A stretch of 64,000 nucleotides of DNA from Subsaxibacter sp. CAU 1640 (GTDB lineage Bacteria; Bacteroidota; Bacteroidia; Flavobacteriales; Flavobacteriaceae), in NCBI RefSeq assembly GCF_023156585.1, contig NZ_JALNMI010000006.1, forward strand, positions 124,001-188,000, given 5' to 3'. The notes beneath the pieces were generated by a model. The model was not told the DNA's origin, did no database searches, and worked only from the letters and a program-made list of their open reading frames with translations. Positions 36,045 to 45,100 of this stretch are shown piece by piece; the first letter of the stretch is position 1, and each line of letters starts with the position of its first letter. Both the position numbers and the translations under genes were made by a program.

Positions 36045-38102
36045 TTACGTCGCTGGTTCGGCTTTGGGTAATTCCACATAGAATTTACTGCCTACGTTTT
36101 GTGTGCTTTCTACCCAAATTCTACCTTTATTTAGTTCTACCAATTCTTTACAAATGGTAAGGCCTAAACCAGTACCTTTTTCATTTTTGGTTCCTACTGT
36201 GGTAAAGTTGTTGCCCTTAAACAATTTGTTGAGTACATCTTTAGACATCCCAACACCAGTATCTTCAACACAAATCAAGGATTTTCCATTTTGATCTTTG
36301 TTTGAAATCGTAATGATATCACCAACTCTACTAAATTTTACCGCATTGGTAATCAAGTTTTGAATTACGATTTCTATCATACTTTTATCAGCAAAGACAA
36401 AATCACGTTGCGACTCGTCAATCAAAACAATCCGTTTTTGCTCAATTTTAGGTTCCACCAAGGATAATTTATTGCTGAAAACCTCTTGAATATTGAAAAG
36501 TTCAGGATTTGGCTCCAAATTCTGCATTTGAGATTTAGACCAATTCAAGAGATTGTAAAGGAGCAGTGATGCGTTATTGGCATTCTCACTCAATTCAGGA
36601 ATCAATTCGTTGAATTCTTCCTTTGAGATGCTATCTTCCTTCAACAAATCCAGAAAACCTTTGATCGAAGAAATAGAATCTTTCAAATCGTGCGACACAA
36701 TTGAAAACAGTCGATCTTTCGATTTGTTGATTTCTTCAAGATGTTGTGTTTGCGCCAAAATAGCTTCATTTTGTTTCTGAATCTGTTCATTCTTGGCCTC
36801 GAGCTCTTCAGTATATTTGATTGTGTTTTTACGCTTCAAATAAATAAGTAGTAAAATGGTTGAAACTATCAGAAAGGCAGCAATCAGAATATACGAAATG
36901 ACTTTAAGTCTCTTTAATTCAATCCCACCTTCGGAATTTGCAACATTCGAGTTATTTAGGTCATTATTTACTCCATCATTGAAAATTTCGCTAGTCGAAA
37001 TAGCGTCAGTATTTACAGGCAGTTTCGGTTGGTTTTGCTTCTCAAGCTCATCTTTTAATGAATAATATTCTCGCTGCCATTTAAAGGCACTTTGATATTT
37101 ATTTCTTGTAGAATCAAGACTTACTAACAACTTCAGATTTTTCAAAACTTCATATTTATCTGAAGATGATGTTGCCAACTCCCTCGCTTCAAGAATTTGC
37201 GATTCTGCTATTTTGGTTTTGTTCTGTTGAAGATTAAGGTTTCCTACAGAATTCAATGCTCTTAAGATGCCTTCGTTGTTTTTAATGGATCGATTATAAG
37301 TAAGTCCTTCAATCAGGTATTCTGCAGCCTTATCGTATTCTTTAAAATTCAAATATTGATCGCCAATTTTTGGCAAAATCTCTCCTCTTAACGCCTTGTC
37401 TTTCTCCGGATTCAATAAACTTAAAACTGTTTCATAATACTCGATCGCTTTTCTGTGCTCTTTACGCATAGCATATAGCATTGCAATATTTTTATTGGAA
37501 GTTTTCATTCCAGAACTATCACGCAACTGTTCTCTAACATTCAATGCTTTAAAGTTGAATTCGAGAGCCTTATCAACTTGTTGCGTATTGTAATATGCCT
37601 CTGCCAAATTATTATAAGCAAGGCTCAAATCTTTTCGCAAGTTTTTCTCTTCAAATATTTTTATGGCTGATAAAGAATGTTCCAAACCTGCAGTGTAGTT
37701 ACCGCGACTTATTTCCATCAACCCGATACTATTGTTGATTTTGGCAATGCCTAAAGTATCATTGATTTTCTGATAAAACTGTTTTGATTTTGTGTAGTTG
37801 TCGATGGCGTTATAATAGTCGTTTTTATCAGAATATATTCGCGCTTTGTAATAATTAACTTCGGCCAATCCTTTGGTGTAATTAAGAGATTTGGCAAGAC
37901 GTTCCGTTTCTTCAATAAACTGCATTGCCTTTTTCGGCTCATTAGCTTCGTAGAGAGCCTGAATCAGATATAGCGACGTGTCTACTTTGGTTGAATCTTG
38001 TTTTTGGTAGGCTAAATTTAGGATGAGACTATCTATCTCATTGGTTTGAGTATAACCAATAAGCACAGAAAAAAAAGCAGCTAAAACAATTAACTGTTTC
38101 AT
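36045..38102 (-). CDS. TPR-containing sensor histidine kinase
   Basis: The 685-residue protein has a signal peptide (MKQLIVLAAFFSVLIGYTQ). Periplasmic tetratricopeptide repeats span about 40-350, with one membrane segment at about 401-422 and a coiled coil. The HisKA domain has the phospho-acceptor His471 in SIVSHDLKDSISSIK. The ATPase domain shows NLITNAVKFSR, DTGVGMSK and GTGLGLTICKEL. No response regulator is adjacent, so it is an orphan kinase. TPR sensors of this layout are common in Bacteroidota; the signal is unknown. Confidence 0.92.
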   Translation of the reverse strand: MKQLIVLAAFFSVLIGYTQTNEIDSLILNLAYQKQDSTKVDTSLYLIQALYEANEPKKAMQFIEETERLAKSLNYTKGLAEVNYYKARIYSDKNDYYNAIDNYTKSKQFYQKINDTLGIAKINNSIGLMEISRGNYTAGLEHSLSAIKIFEEKNLRKDLSLAYNNLAEAYYNTQQVDKALEFNFKALNVREQLRDSSGMKTSNKNIAMLYAMRKEHRKAIEYYETVLSLLNPEKDKALRGEILPKIGDQYLNFKEYDKAAEYLIEGLTYNRSIKNNEGILRALNSVGNLNLQQNKTKIAESQILEARELATSSSDKYEVLKNLKLLVSLDSTRNKYQSAFKWQREYYSLKDELEKQNQPKLPVNTDAISTSEIFNDGVNNDLNNSNVANSEGGIELKRLKVISYILIAAFLIVSTILLLIYLKRKNTIKYTEELEAKNEQIQKQNEAILAQTQHLEEINKSKDRLFSIVSHDLKDSISSIKGFLDLLKEDSISKEEFNELIPELSENANNASLLLYNLLNWSKSQMQNLEPNPELFNIQEVFSNKLSLVEPKIEQKRIVLIDESQRDFVFADKSMIEIVIQNLITNAVKFSRVGDIITISNKDQNGKSLICVEDTGVGMSKDVLNKLFKGNNFTTVGTKNEKGTGLGLTICKELVELNKGRIWVESTQNVGSKFYVELPKAEPAT

Positions 38103-38519
38103 CCGAGGAAATTCGTTTTAAAAATTGCAATGCCAATGTGACGAAATCTTGCCTTGAGGGAGAGGAAAAATGAATACACAAAATACAATAACACTACAGT
38201 GAATGTAAATTCAATAGGTATCATCAACATTTGGGACTTTGATTAATAGCTTTTCAAAAATGGTTAAAAGTCCTTTATTAATCTAATTTTTGGGTTTTAA
38301 TGCCAATATTTTAGACGAAGTGAACAACCGTTTTTAATGGTTAAAAAAACTCTCGATGAATGACCTAAATCATAGAAAAACGACGCTTTTGTCGATGAAA
38401 TGCAATTCAGTAGTAAGTTCTGGGTTAAAATATTAATAATCAGCGTATTGTGATTTATTCTAAAATCTTGAAGAATATTTCATTATATTCATATTAGATA
38501 CTAACTAAATTTAAAATAT
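38103..38519 (+). other. 417-bp intergenic region without a recognisable gene
   Basis: The region lies between a leftward histidine kinase and a rightward small membrane protein. I see no open frame above ten codons with credible features. GGACTTT (38234-38240) and AAAGTCC (38267-38273) form a perfect 7-bp inverted repeat, and a small CGAC/GTCG hairpin lies near 38381. It may hold promoters or a small RNA; neither can be shown. Confidence 0.5.
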
Positions 38520-38726
38520 ATGAACAAAACAATTAAAACTATTTTGATGGTTGTGGGAGTTGTGTTGATTGCTTACGGAGTTTACAAAGTGATAGTTCCT
38601 GAAGCTTCGGTGGATATCGGCGTAGCCGAATTTGAGGCACAAGACAACAATGATGCCTATATTACCATTGGTCTTGGTTTGGCGGCATTGGTATTAGGGT
38701 TTCTGGGTGGAAGAAAATCAAGTTAA
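38520..38726 (+). CDS. Small two-helix membrane protein
   Basis: The 68-residue product has a hydrophobic N-terminal segment (about 6-25, KTILMVVGVVLIAYGVYKVI) and a C-terminal one (about 48-63, ITIGLGLAALVLGFLGG). They are joined by an acidic loop. The layout resembles small DUF3185-like proteins. The function is unknown. The stop codon is 2 nt from that of the convergent galactanase. A TAAATTTA sequence just upstream is a near match to a -7 box. Confidence 0.7.
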   Translation: MNKTIKTILMVVGVVLIAYGVYKVIVPEASVDIGVAEFEAQDNNDAYITIGLGLAALVLGFLGGRKSS

Positions 38727-38728
38727 CA

Positions 38729-39871
38729 TCAGTCGGCCCTGAAAACATCAAAAACTGGCAACGCCTTGTGCTCAAAATCAAACATACATTGGTTTTCCCA
38801 CGCACTGCCGTTTGTTGAAGTTGCTTCGTTTCCAGAAAAAGCCACCCAATCTGGTGCCCAATAGCAAAAACCAATTCCCTTATCATTTGGAATATCTTTG
38901 ATGGCATCAACGAGCCATTCAAAATAATCTTTTTGTCCCTGTGGTGTGGCAGGGAATTCTGAAAGAATTTGACTGCTATCTCCTATGTAGTTAGTGCTAT
39001 TGTCATCCCACTGAAGCGTAAATGGATAGGCCACTTCAACCATCAATATTTCTTTATTGAAGGTTGAGGCCAAAGTGTTGATTTTTGATTTAACCAAGTT
39101 CAGATTATGAGTTTGAAATTGAGGATAATAAGAAAGTCCAATCACATCAAAGTCAATATTGAATGGCTGAAGCTCCGTAAAGAAGTAAACAGCATTCTCA
39201 ACACTGGAATGGTGCAGCATAATTTTTATGCTATCATCAGTATCTACTTCTCTAATTGCTCTGCTTGCTTCACTAACCAATTCAGCATAATTTGGCCAAT
39301 TATTATCAAAAGCGTCCCAAACACGACCATAATCCCATAAAAACCCACTGTCCGTCTCATTGCCAATCTGAATAATTTTCGGCAAGGTATTTTGGTTTTT
39401 CATTTGTTGCACTACATCTTTTGTATAGGTATAGATTGCAACCTGTATCTGTTCGAGGGTCATTCCTTGCCAAGCAAATGGTGGTGTTTGAGTCCCTGGA
39501 TCGGCCCAATAATCGCTGTAGTGAAAATCAAGGAGAAAATCCATATTTTTTGCCTTGATACGTTGCGCATAAGCTTTTACATCGGCAAGACCATTTTGTC
39601 CGTTTTGAGGCGTATGCCACAACTTTAACCTTACTAAATTAGTGCCATTGTTCGCCACGTAATCCAACAACTCAACTTGATTTCCGTTACTGTCTTTATA
39701 AACCACGCCATAGTCTTCCAATTCAGATTGAAATGATAGATCCATCCCTTTATAGAAGGTAGCATCTGGTTGAGGATCTGGTTGTGGTTGGGTGTCATCT
39801 GAAGAATTATCAGAATTGCTACAGCTAAAAATTAATGTTAAAAGTGAAAATATAAGGACTAAATTTTTCAT
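38729..39871 (-). CDS. GH53 endo-beta-1,4-galactanase lipoprotein
   Basis: GH53 enzymes cut beta-1,4-galactan side chains of pectin (arabinogalactan type I). The 380-residue product is a lipoprotein (lipid Cys17 in LIFSCSNSDN) with a D/P/Q-rich linker. The catalytic domain shows YKGMDLSFQSELED, LVRLKLWHTPQNG, the acid/base Glu172 in IQIGNETDSG and the nucleophile Glu279 in ILMVEVAYPF. No SusC/SusD pair is adjacent, so it is not part of a full utilisation locus here. Its promoter interleaves with that of argS. Confidence 0.94.
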   Translation of the reverse strand: MKNLVLIFSLLTLIFSCSNSDNSSDDTQPQPDPQPDATFYKGMDLSFQSELEDYGVVYKDSNGNQVELLDYVANNGTNLVRLKLWHTPQNGQNGLADVKAYAQRIKAKNMDFLLDFHYSDYWADPGTQTPPFAWQGMTLEQIQVAIYTYTKDVVQQMKNQNTLPKIIQIGNETDSGFLWDYGRVWDAFDNNWPNYAELVSEASRAIREVDTDDSIKIMLHHSSVENAVYFFTELQPFNIDFDVIGLSYYPQFQTHNLNLVKSKINTLASTFNKEILMVEVAYPFTLQWDDNSTNYIGDSSQILSEFPATPQGQKDYFEWLVDAIKDIPNDKGIGFCYWAPDWVAFSGNEATSTNGSAWENQCMFDFEHKALPVFDVFRAD

Positions 39872-39904
39872 ATTTCAAGAGGAATTTCAATAAAAATGCT
39901 GTCT

Positions 39905-39935
39905 CAAACTTATGATAAAAAACTTATCTTTGCAA
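39905..39935 (-). promoter_or_regulatory. Promoter of the GH53 gene
   Basis: On the minus strand the -7 box TAAGTTTG occupies 39905-39912. A -33 TTG lies at 39933-39935, spaced 20 nt. Both elements match consensus. The -33 region overlaps the -7 box of argS on the other strand. Confidence 0.65.
39925..39932 (+). promoter_or_regulatory. -7 box of argS
   Basis: TATCTTTG is an exact -7 match, 22 nt before the argS ATG. A -33 TTG is not evident at the standard distance. The box lies between the -33 and -7 elements of the opposing GH53 promoter. Confidence 0.65.
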
Positions 39936-39954
39936 CCTTAATAAATTTCTTAAA

Positions 39955-41904
39955 ATGAACCTAGAGAACGCGTTATCAAAGCATTTCAAAAAAGCTGTAA
40001 AATCTATATTTAATGTAGATGTTGAATCTTTCGAGTTTCAAGCTACACGTAGGGAATTTACTGGTGATTTGACCTTGGTGGTGTTTCCATTGCTGAAGGT
40101 TCTCAAAGGAAATCCGGTTACTATTGGTGAGCAAATTGGTAACTACTTGATAGAAAATGTTGATGAGGTCAAAAGTTTCAATGTCATCAAAGGATTTTTG
40201 AATATTGAAATTGCAGATTCATATTATCTAAAGCAATTTGAATCCTTAAAAAATGATAGTTCCTATGGCTTGAAAACTCCGACTGCTAATGAAAAAGCAG
40301 TAATGGTTGAATATTCGTCTCCCAATACCAATAAACCACTTCACCTAGGTCATATTCGAAATAACTTATTGGGTTACAGTGTGGCTGAAATCTTGAAAGC
40401 CTCTGGTAAAAAGGTTTACAAAACACAAATCATTAATGACAGAGGCATCCATATTTGTAAAAGTATGTTGGCTTATGAGCGATTTGGTAATGGTGAAACT
40501 CCTCAATCAGCTGGCATTAAAGGCGATAAATTGGTTGGGAATTATTATGTGATCTTTGAGAGAAAGAATAATGAAGAAGTGACAGTAATTTTAGAAGATA
40601 TATTTGATAATGACTTTCTTATATATAAACACCTTCAGACTCGTATGAGCACTGAAGTTAATGATTTGAAAGCTCAATTTGACGAATATACTTCGATGAA
40701 AAATGTAAAAGCTAAAAAATCAATTCACGAGCTTGTTAAGATTAGTGATTTTGAAAAATCGTTTTCAGAGTTGAAGTCAAAATTGAAAAAGGAAACTAAT
40801 TTGATGCAGGAAGCTCAACAAATGCTTCAAAAATGGGAGGCAGGCGATAAAGAAACTGTTGCCTTGTGGGAGCAAATGAATGGTTGGGTTTACGAAGGTT
40901 TTGATGAAACTTACAAAAATCTTGGAGTTGATTTTGACAAACTTTATTATGAAAGTGAAACATACCTTTTGGGTAAAGAATTTGTAGCTGAAGGTTTAAA
41001 AAAGGGTGTATTTTACAAAAAAGAAGATGGTTCGGTGTGGTGCGATTTGACCGAAGATGGATTGGATGAAAAAATTGTACTTCGTTCAGACGGAACAGCA
41101 GTTTATATGACTCAAGATATAGGAACAGCGATACAACGAGCCAAGGATTTTCCTGATGTCGGAGGTATGGTTTACACAGTTGGTAACGAACAAGAATACC
41201 ATTTCAAGGTCTTGTTTCTCATTATTCAGAAGTTAGGTTTTGAGTGGGCAAAAAATTTATACCATTTAAGTTACGGTATGGTGGATTTACCTTCCGGAAA
41301 AATGAAAAGTCGAGAAGGAACAGTCGTGGATGCCGATGATTTGATTGATGAAATGGCAAAGACGGCTGGTCAAATTTCTCAAGAATTAGGGAAATTGGAA
41401 GGATATTCTGAAGCTGAAAAACAAGACTTGTACAAAACCATCGGTCTTGGCGCCTTAAAATATTACATCTTAAAAGTTGACCCAAGAAAGAGAATTTTGT
41501 TCGACCCAAAAGAATCAATAGATTTTCAAGGCAATACAGGTCCATTCATTCAATATACGTATGCACGTATTCAATCCATTCTTCGTAAGGCAGATATCAA
41601 TTTTTCTGAAAATTCAATTGCAAACAATTTTTCATTGCACGAAAAGGAAAAGGAATTATTAAAAATGATTCTACAATTTCCAGAGATTGTTCAGAATGCA
41701 GCTGATAGTTACAGTCCTGCTTTGATTGCTAACTATACATATGATTTGGTGAAAGAATTTAATTCATTTTATCAGAATGTATCGATTCTCGGTGCAGACA
41801 CTGAAAGCGAGAAGAAGTTTAGAGTTCGTCTTTCAGCCACAGTTGCCAATATCATTAAGAACGCATTTAGACTTATGGGTATTGATGTTCCTGATAGGAT
41901 GTAA
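39955..41904 (+). CDS. argS: Arginyl-tRNA synthetase
   Basis: ArgRS charges tRNA-Arg. The 649-residue class I enzyme has the N-terminal additional domain and the HIGH-type motif HLGH at 130-133 (NTNKPLHLGHIRNN). The KMSKS-equivalent is SGKMKSREG near residue 448, followed by a DALR anticodon-binding domain (FIQYTYARIQSILRK) and the usual C-terminal VPDRM. A helical insert at about residues 200-300 is long but typical for the phylum. It is a single-gene unit. Confidence 0.97.
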   Translation: MNLENALSKHFKKAVKSIFNVDVESFEFQATRREFTGDLTLVVFPLLKVLKGNPVTIGEQIGNYLIENVDEVKSFNVIKGFLNIEIADSYYLKQFESLKNDSSYGLKTPTANEKAVMVEYSSPNTNKPLHLGHIRNNLLGYSVAEILKASGKKVYKTQIINDRGIHICKSMLAYERFGNGETPQSAGIKGDKLVGNYYVIFERKNNEEVTVILEDIFDNDFLIYKHLQTRMSTEVNDLKAQFDEYTSMKNVKAKKSIHELVKISDFEKSFSELKSKLKKETNLMQEAQQMLQKWEAGDKETVALWEQMNGWVYEGFDETYKNLGVDFDKLYYESETYLLGKEFVAEGLKKGVFYKKEDGSVWCDLTEDGLDEKIVLRSDGTAVYMTQDIGTAIQRAKDFPDVGGMVYTVGNEQEYHFKVLFLIIQKLGFEWAKNLYHLSYGMVDLPSGKMKSREGTVVDADDLIDEMAKTAGQISQELGKLEGYSEAEKQDLYKTIGLGALKYYILKVDPRKRILFDPKESIDFQGNTGPFIQYTYARIQSILRKADINFSENSIANNFSLHEKEKELLKMILQFPEIVQNAADSYSPALIANYTYDLVKEFNSFYQNVSILGADTESEKKFRVRLSATVANIIKNAFRLMGIDVPDRM

Positions 41905-42027
41905 GTGTCAATTTCGTTATCATTACCTCATTGCTTTATATAATTACATATGTTTAAAAACAGTTGCTGGTTTTTAAAAAATAATCAATTAAAATTGTTA
42001 ATACTTTGTTAAAGTTAATTTTTTCAT

Positions 42028-42049
42028 AAAACCGCTATTGAAGGTTTTT
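42028..42049 (+). terminator. Weak terminator-like hairpin after argS
   Basis: AAAACC (42028-42033) can pair with GGTTTT (42043-42048) with a nine-base loop and a short T run. It lies 124 nt after argS and 58 nt before the next gene. Support is weak. Confidence 0.35.
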
Positions 42050-42106
42050 CGTAAGTGTCGATGTCTTTCCCCATTCGGACATATTGTTTAACTAAAAACA
42101 CTTTTT

Positions 42107-45100
42107 ATGAAAAAACAAATTACTCTATTAATTGCATTACATCTTGCAATTTTTACCTCTACAAATTCATTTGCTCAACTGGTTACAAGTTCTGCTGATG
42201 ATGGTTCCGATGGAACTTTAAGACAAGAAATTGCCGATACTCCGGCAGGTGGGACCATAACTTTTGATGGTTCTGTCACTTCAATCACCTTAACGATGGG
42301 TGAACTACTTATAAATAAACAATTAACGGTTACTGGTGCTGTCACAATCAATGGAAATGCTAGCGGCAGAATTTTTAATATTTCCTCTGGACCAGTAATT
42401 CTCAATAATTTGACTTTGACCAATGGTCTTGAGGCCAATGGAGGTGCTATTTATATTGCGAATGCTGCTGTTACCATCAACAATTCATCTATCAATAATA
42501 ATGTGGCCAATGGAGCTTCAGGTTCTGGTGGTGGAATTTATAATGATGTTGGAGGTGTGTTGATTGTAAACAACAGTGCCATAACATCAAATATTTCGAA
42601 TCGCGCAGGTGGCGGAATTGAGGATAATTCTGGCGTAGGTTTAGGCATCACATTAAATAATGTCAATCTTGACAATAATAATACTGGTGTTTCGCCGGCA
42701 ACTGCTGCTCCAGGGAATGGTGGAGGGCTTCATATTACTGGTGCAGGAGATGCTTTGATTACCGGAGGCTCTGCCAATGGAAATTTGGCAGCACGAGAAG
42801 GAGGAGGACTTTGGAACGGAAGTGGCACAATGACTGTGAATAATATGATGATTGATAATAATGATGCGCAAGGTCCTGCAGCTGATGATGGTGGAGGCGG
42901 CATTTTCAACAATGGGGGAACGCTGATAGTTCAAAACGGAACATCAATCACGAATAATACAGCAACTGGAACATTGGGTTCTGGTGGAGGTATTTTTAAC
43001 CTGTCACCAGGAACTCTAAATGTTGATGGGTTGACTATTTCTGGAAATACTGCTATGAGAGCTGGTGGAGGAATAGAAATTGCTTCTGCATCAGGCGAAA
43101 CATACACTTTCAATAACCTTACTTTGGATGGAAATACTGTATTTGGCCCAGCACCTGGAAATGGTGGTGGATTACATATTACAGGAGCTGGAAATGTAGT
43201 CTATAATGGAGGAACGGTTTCAAACAATGTTGCTTTTGAAGGTGGCGGACTTTGGAATAGCGTTGGAACAATGTCTATAAATGGAACAACAATTACTGGT
43301 AACACAGCCAATGGAGACATCACTGGTGGTGGTGGATTGTTCAATAACGGAGGAATTCTGAATGTTGATGCAACTACTATGTTAACAGGAAATATAGCAA
43401 TGGCTGCCACACCTGGTGGTCGTGGAGGTGCAATTTTCAACAGTACAGGAGGTACATTGAATGTTGCTTCAGGTTTAACAATTTCTGGTAACTATGCAAG
43501 TAGAGCTGGTGGAGCAATTGAAGATGCTTCAAATGGCACATTAACTTTATCAGGAATTACCTTGACTGAGAATTCAGCAGGGGTTGATATTGGATTGGGT
43601 TCCATGGCAAATCCTGGCAACGGAGGGGGTATACATTTGTCGGGTACTACCAATTTAAATATTTCCAATAGTAATGTTTCAGAAAATTATGCAGCCCAAG
43701 AAGGGGGTGGTCTATGGAACAATTTAGGAACGATGACATTGGATTTTATGACAGTAGGCGAAAATATTTCAAGTGGTTCTGCAGCAGATGATGGCGGAGG
43801 GGGTGTTTTCAATAATGGAGGAACATTAATGATTCAAAATAGCGCAATAATTTATAATATCGCAGATGGCACCGCTGGTTCTGGAGGTGGTATATTTAGT
43901 ACAAGTGGAAACGTAACCGTAGATGATACTTGGGTAGCTTACAACAATTCTATGCGAGCAGGAGGTGGCATTGAGCTTATAGAAGGTTCTTTGAGTCTTT
44001 CTAATGTTACATTAGATTTTAACATTACCAGCTCTTCTCCAGGAAATGGTGGCGGTTTGCATATTACAGGAGCTGCCAATTCTACAATATTTGGAGGTAC
44101 GGTTAGCGGAAATACAGCATCACGTGAAGGTGGTGGACTATGGAACGGATTGGGAACAATGACAGTAACTGGTACAACAATTGACGGAAATATTGCAAGT
44201 GGCGCCGGTGCAGATGATGGTGGTGGGGGTATCTTCAACAATGGCGGAACGTTAGATGTTGAAGCTGGTACAACCGTAAGTAATAATATTGCTGATGGCT
44301 CAGCTGGTTCTGGTGGAGGTATCTTAAGTATTGGGGGTACTGTGACAGTTACAGGCGCTTCTATAGTTGATAACCGCGCCAATAGAGCTGGTGGAGGTAT
44401 TGAATTGGCTGGAGGTACTTTAAATTTGGTTGATGCAACATTGGATTCTAACAATGCAGGAGTTGCACCAGCAGTAGCCTCTCCGGGTTCTGGTGGTGGT
44501 CTGCACGTGACGGGTTCAGCAACGACAAATATTACTGGAGGTACTACAAACGATAATATTGCCGCCAACGAAGGTGGTGGTCTTTGGAATGGTTCTGGTG
44601 TAATGACAATTATGAATCATACAGTCGATGGTAATACTGCTTCAGGTAATGATACAATGGTTCCAGGAGCTGCTGGTGGTGGCGGAATTTATAATGAAGG
44701 TGGTACTGTCAACATTTCTGGAACTACTTCAGTAATAAACAACATTGCTGATGGCGCTCAATCTACTGGTGGAGGCATCTTGAATGCATCTGGTGTGCTG
44801 ATGGCAAATGGAACTACGATTATGGATAACCAATCGAATAGAGCAGGTGGTGGTATTGAAACCAATGGAACAGGTTCGGTCACTTTGACCAATGTAATGC
44901 TTAATTCGAATGATACTGGTGTTGTGACTGGTGCAGGAGCTCCAGGTAATGGTGGTGGACTTCACGTAAGTGGCAGTGGAACCGTCGATGTCATTGGAGG
45001 CACAGTTAGTATGAATACTGCAGCTTCTGAAGGAGGAGGATTATGGAATGGTACAGGAACTATGACTGTTGATGCGACTACTATTGATGACAACACAGCA

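Noticed and set aside
43939-44568. Long minus-strand open frames (over 200 codons) opposite the giant repeat gene, also at 45598-46329
   Set aside because: They are proline-rich mirror images of the glycine-rich repeats, lack signal or domain features and have no promoter. They arise from the codon bias of the real gene.
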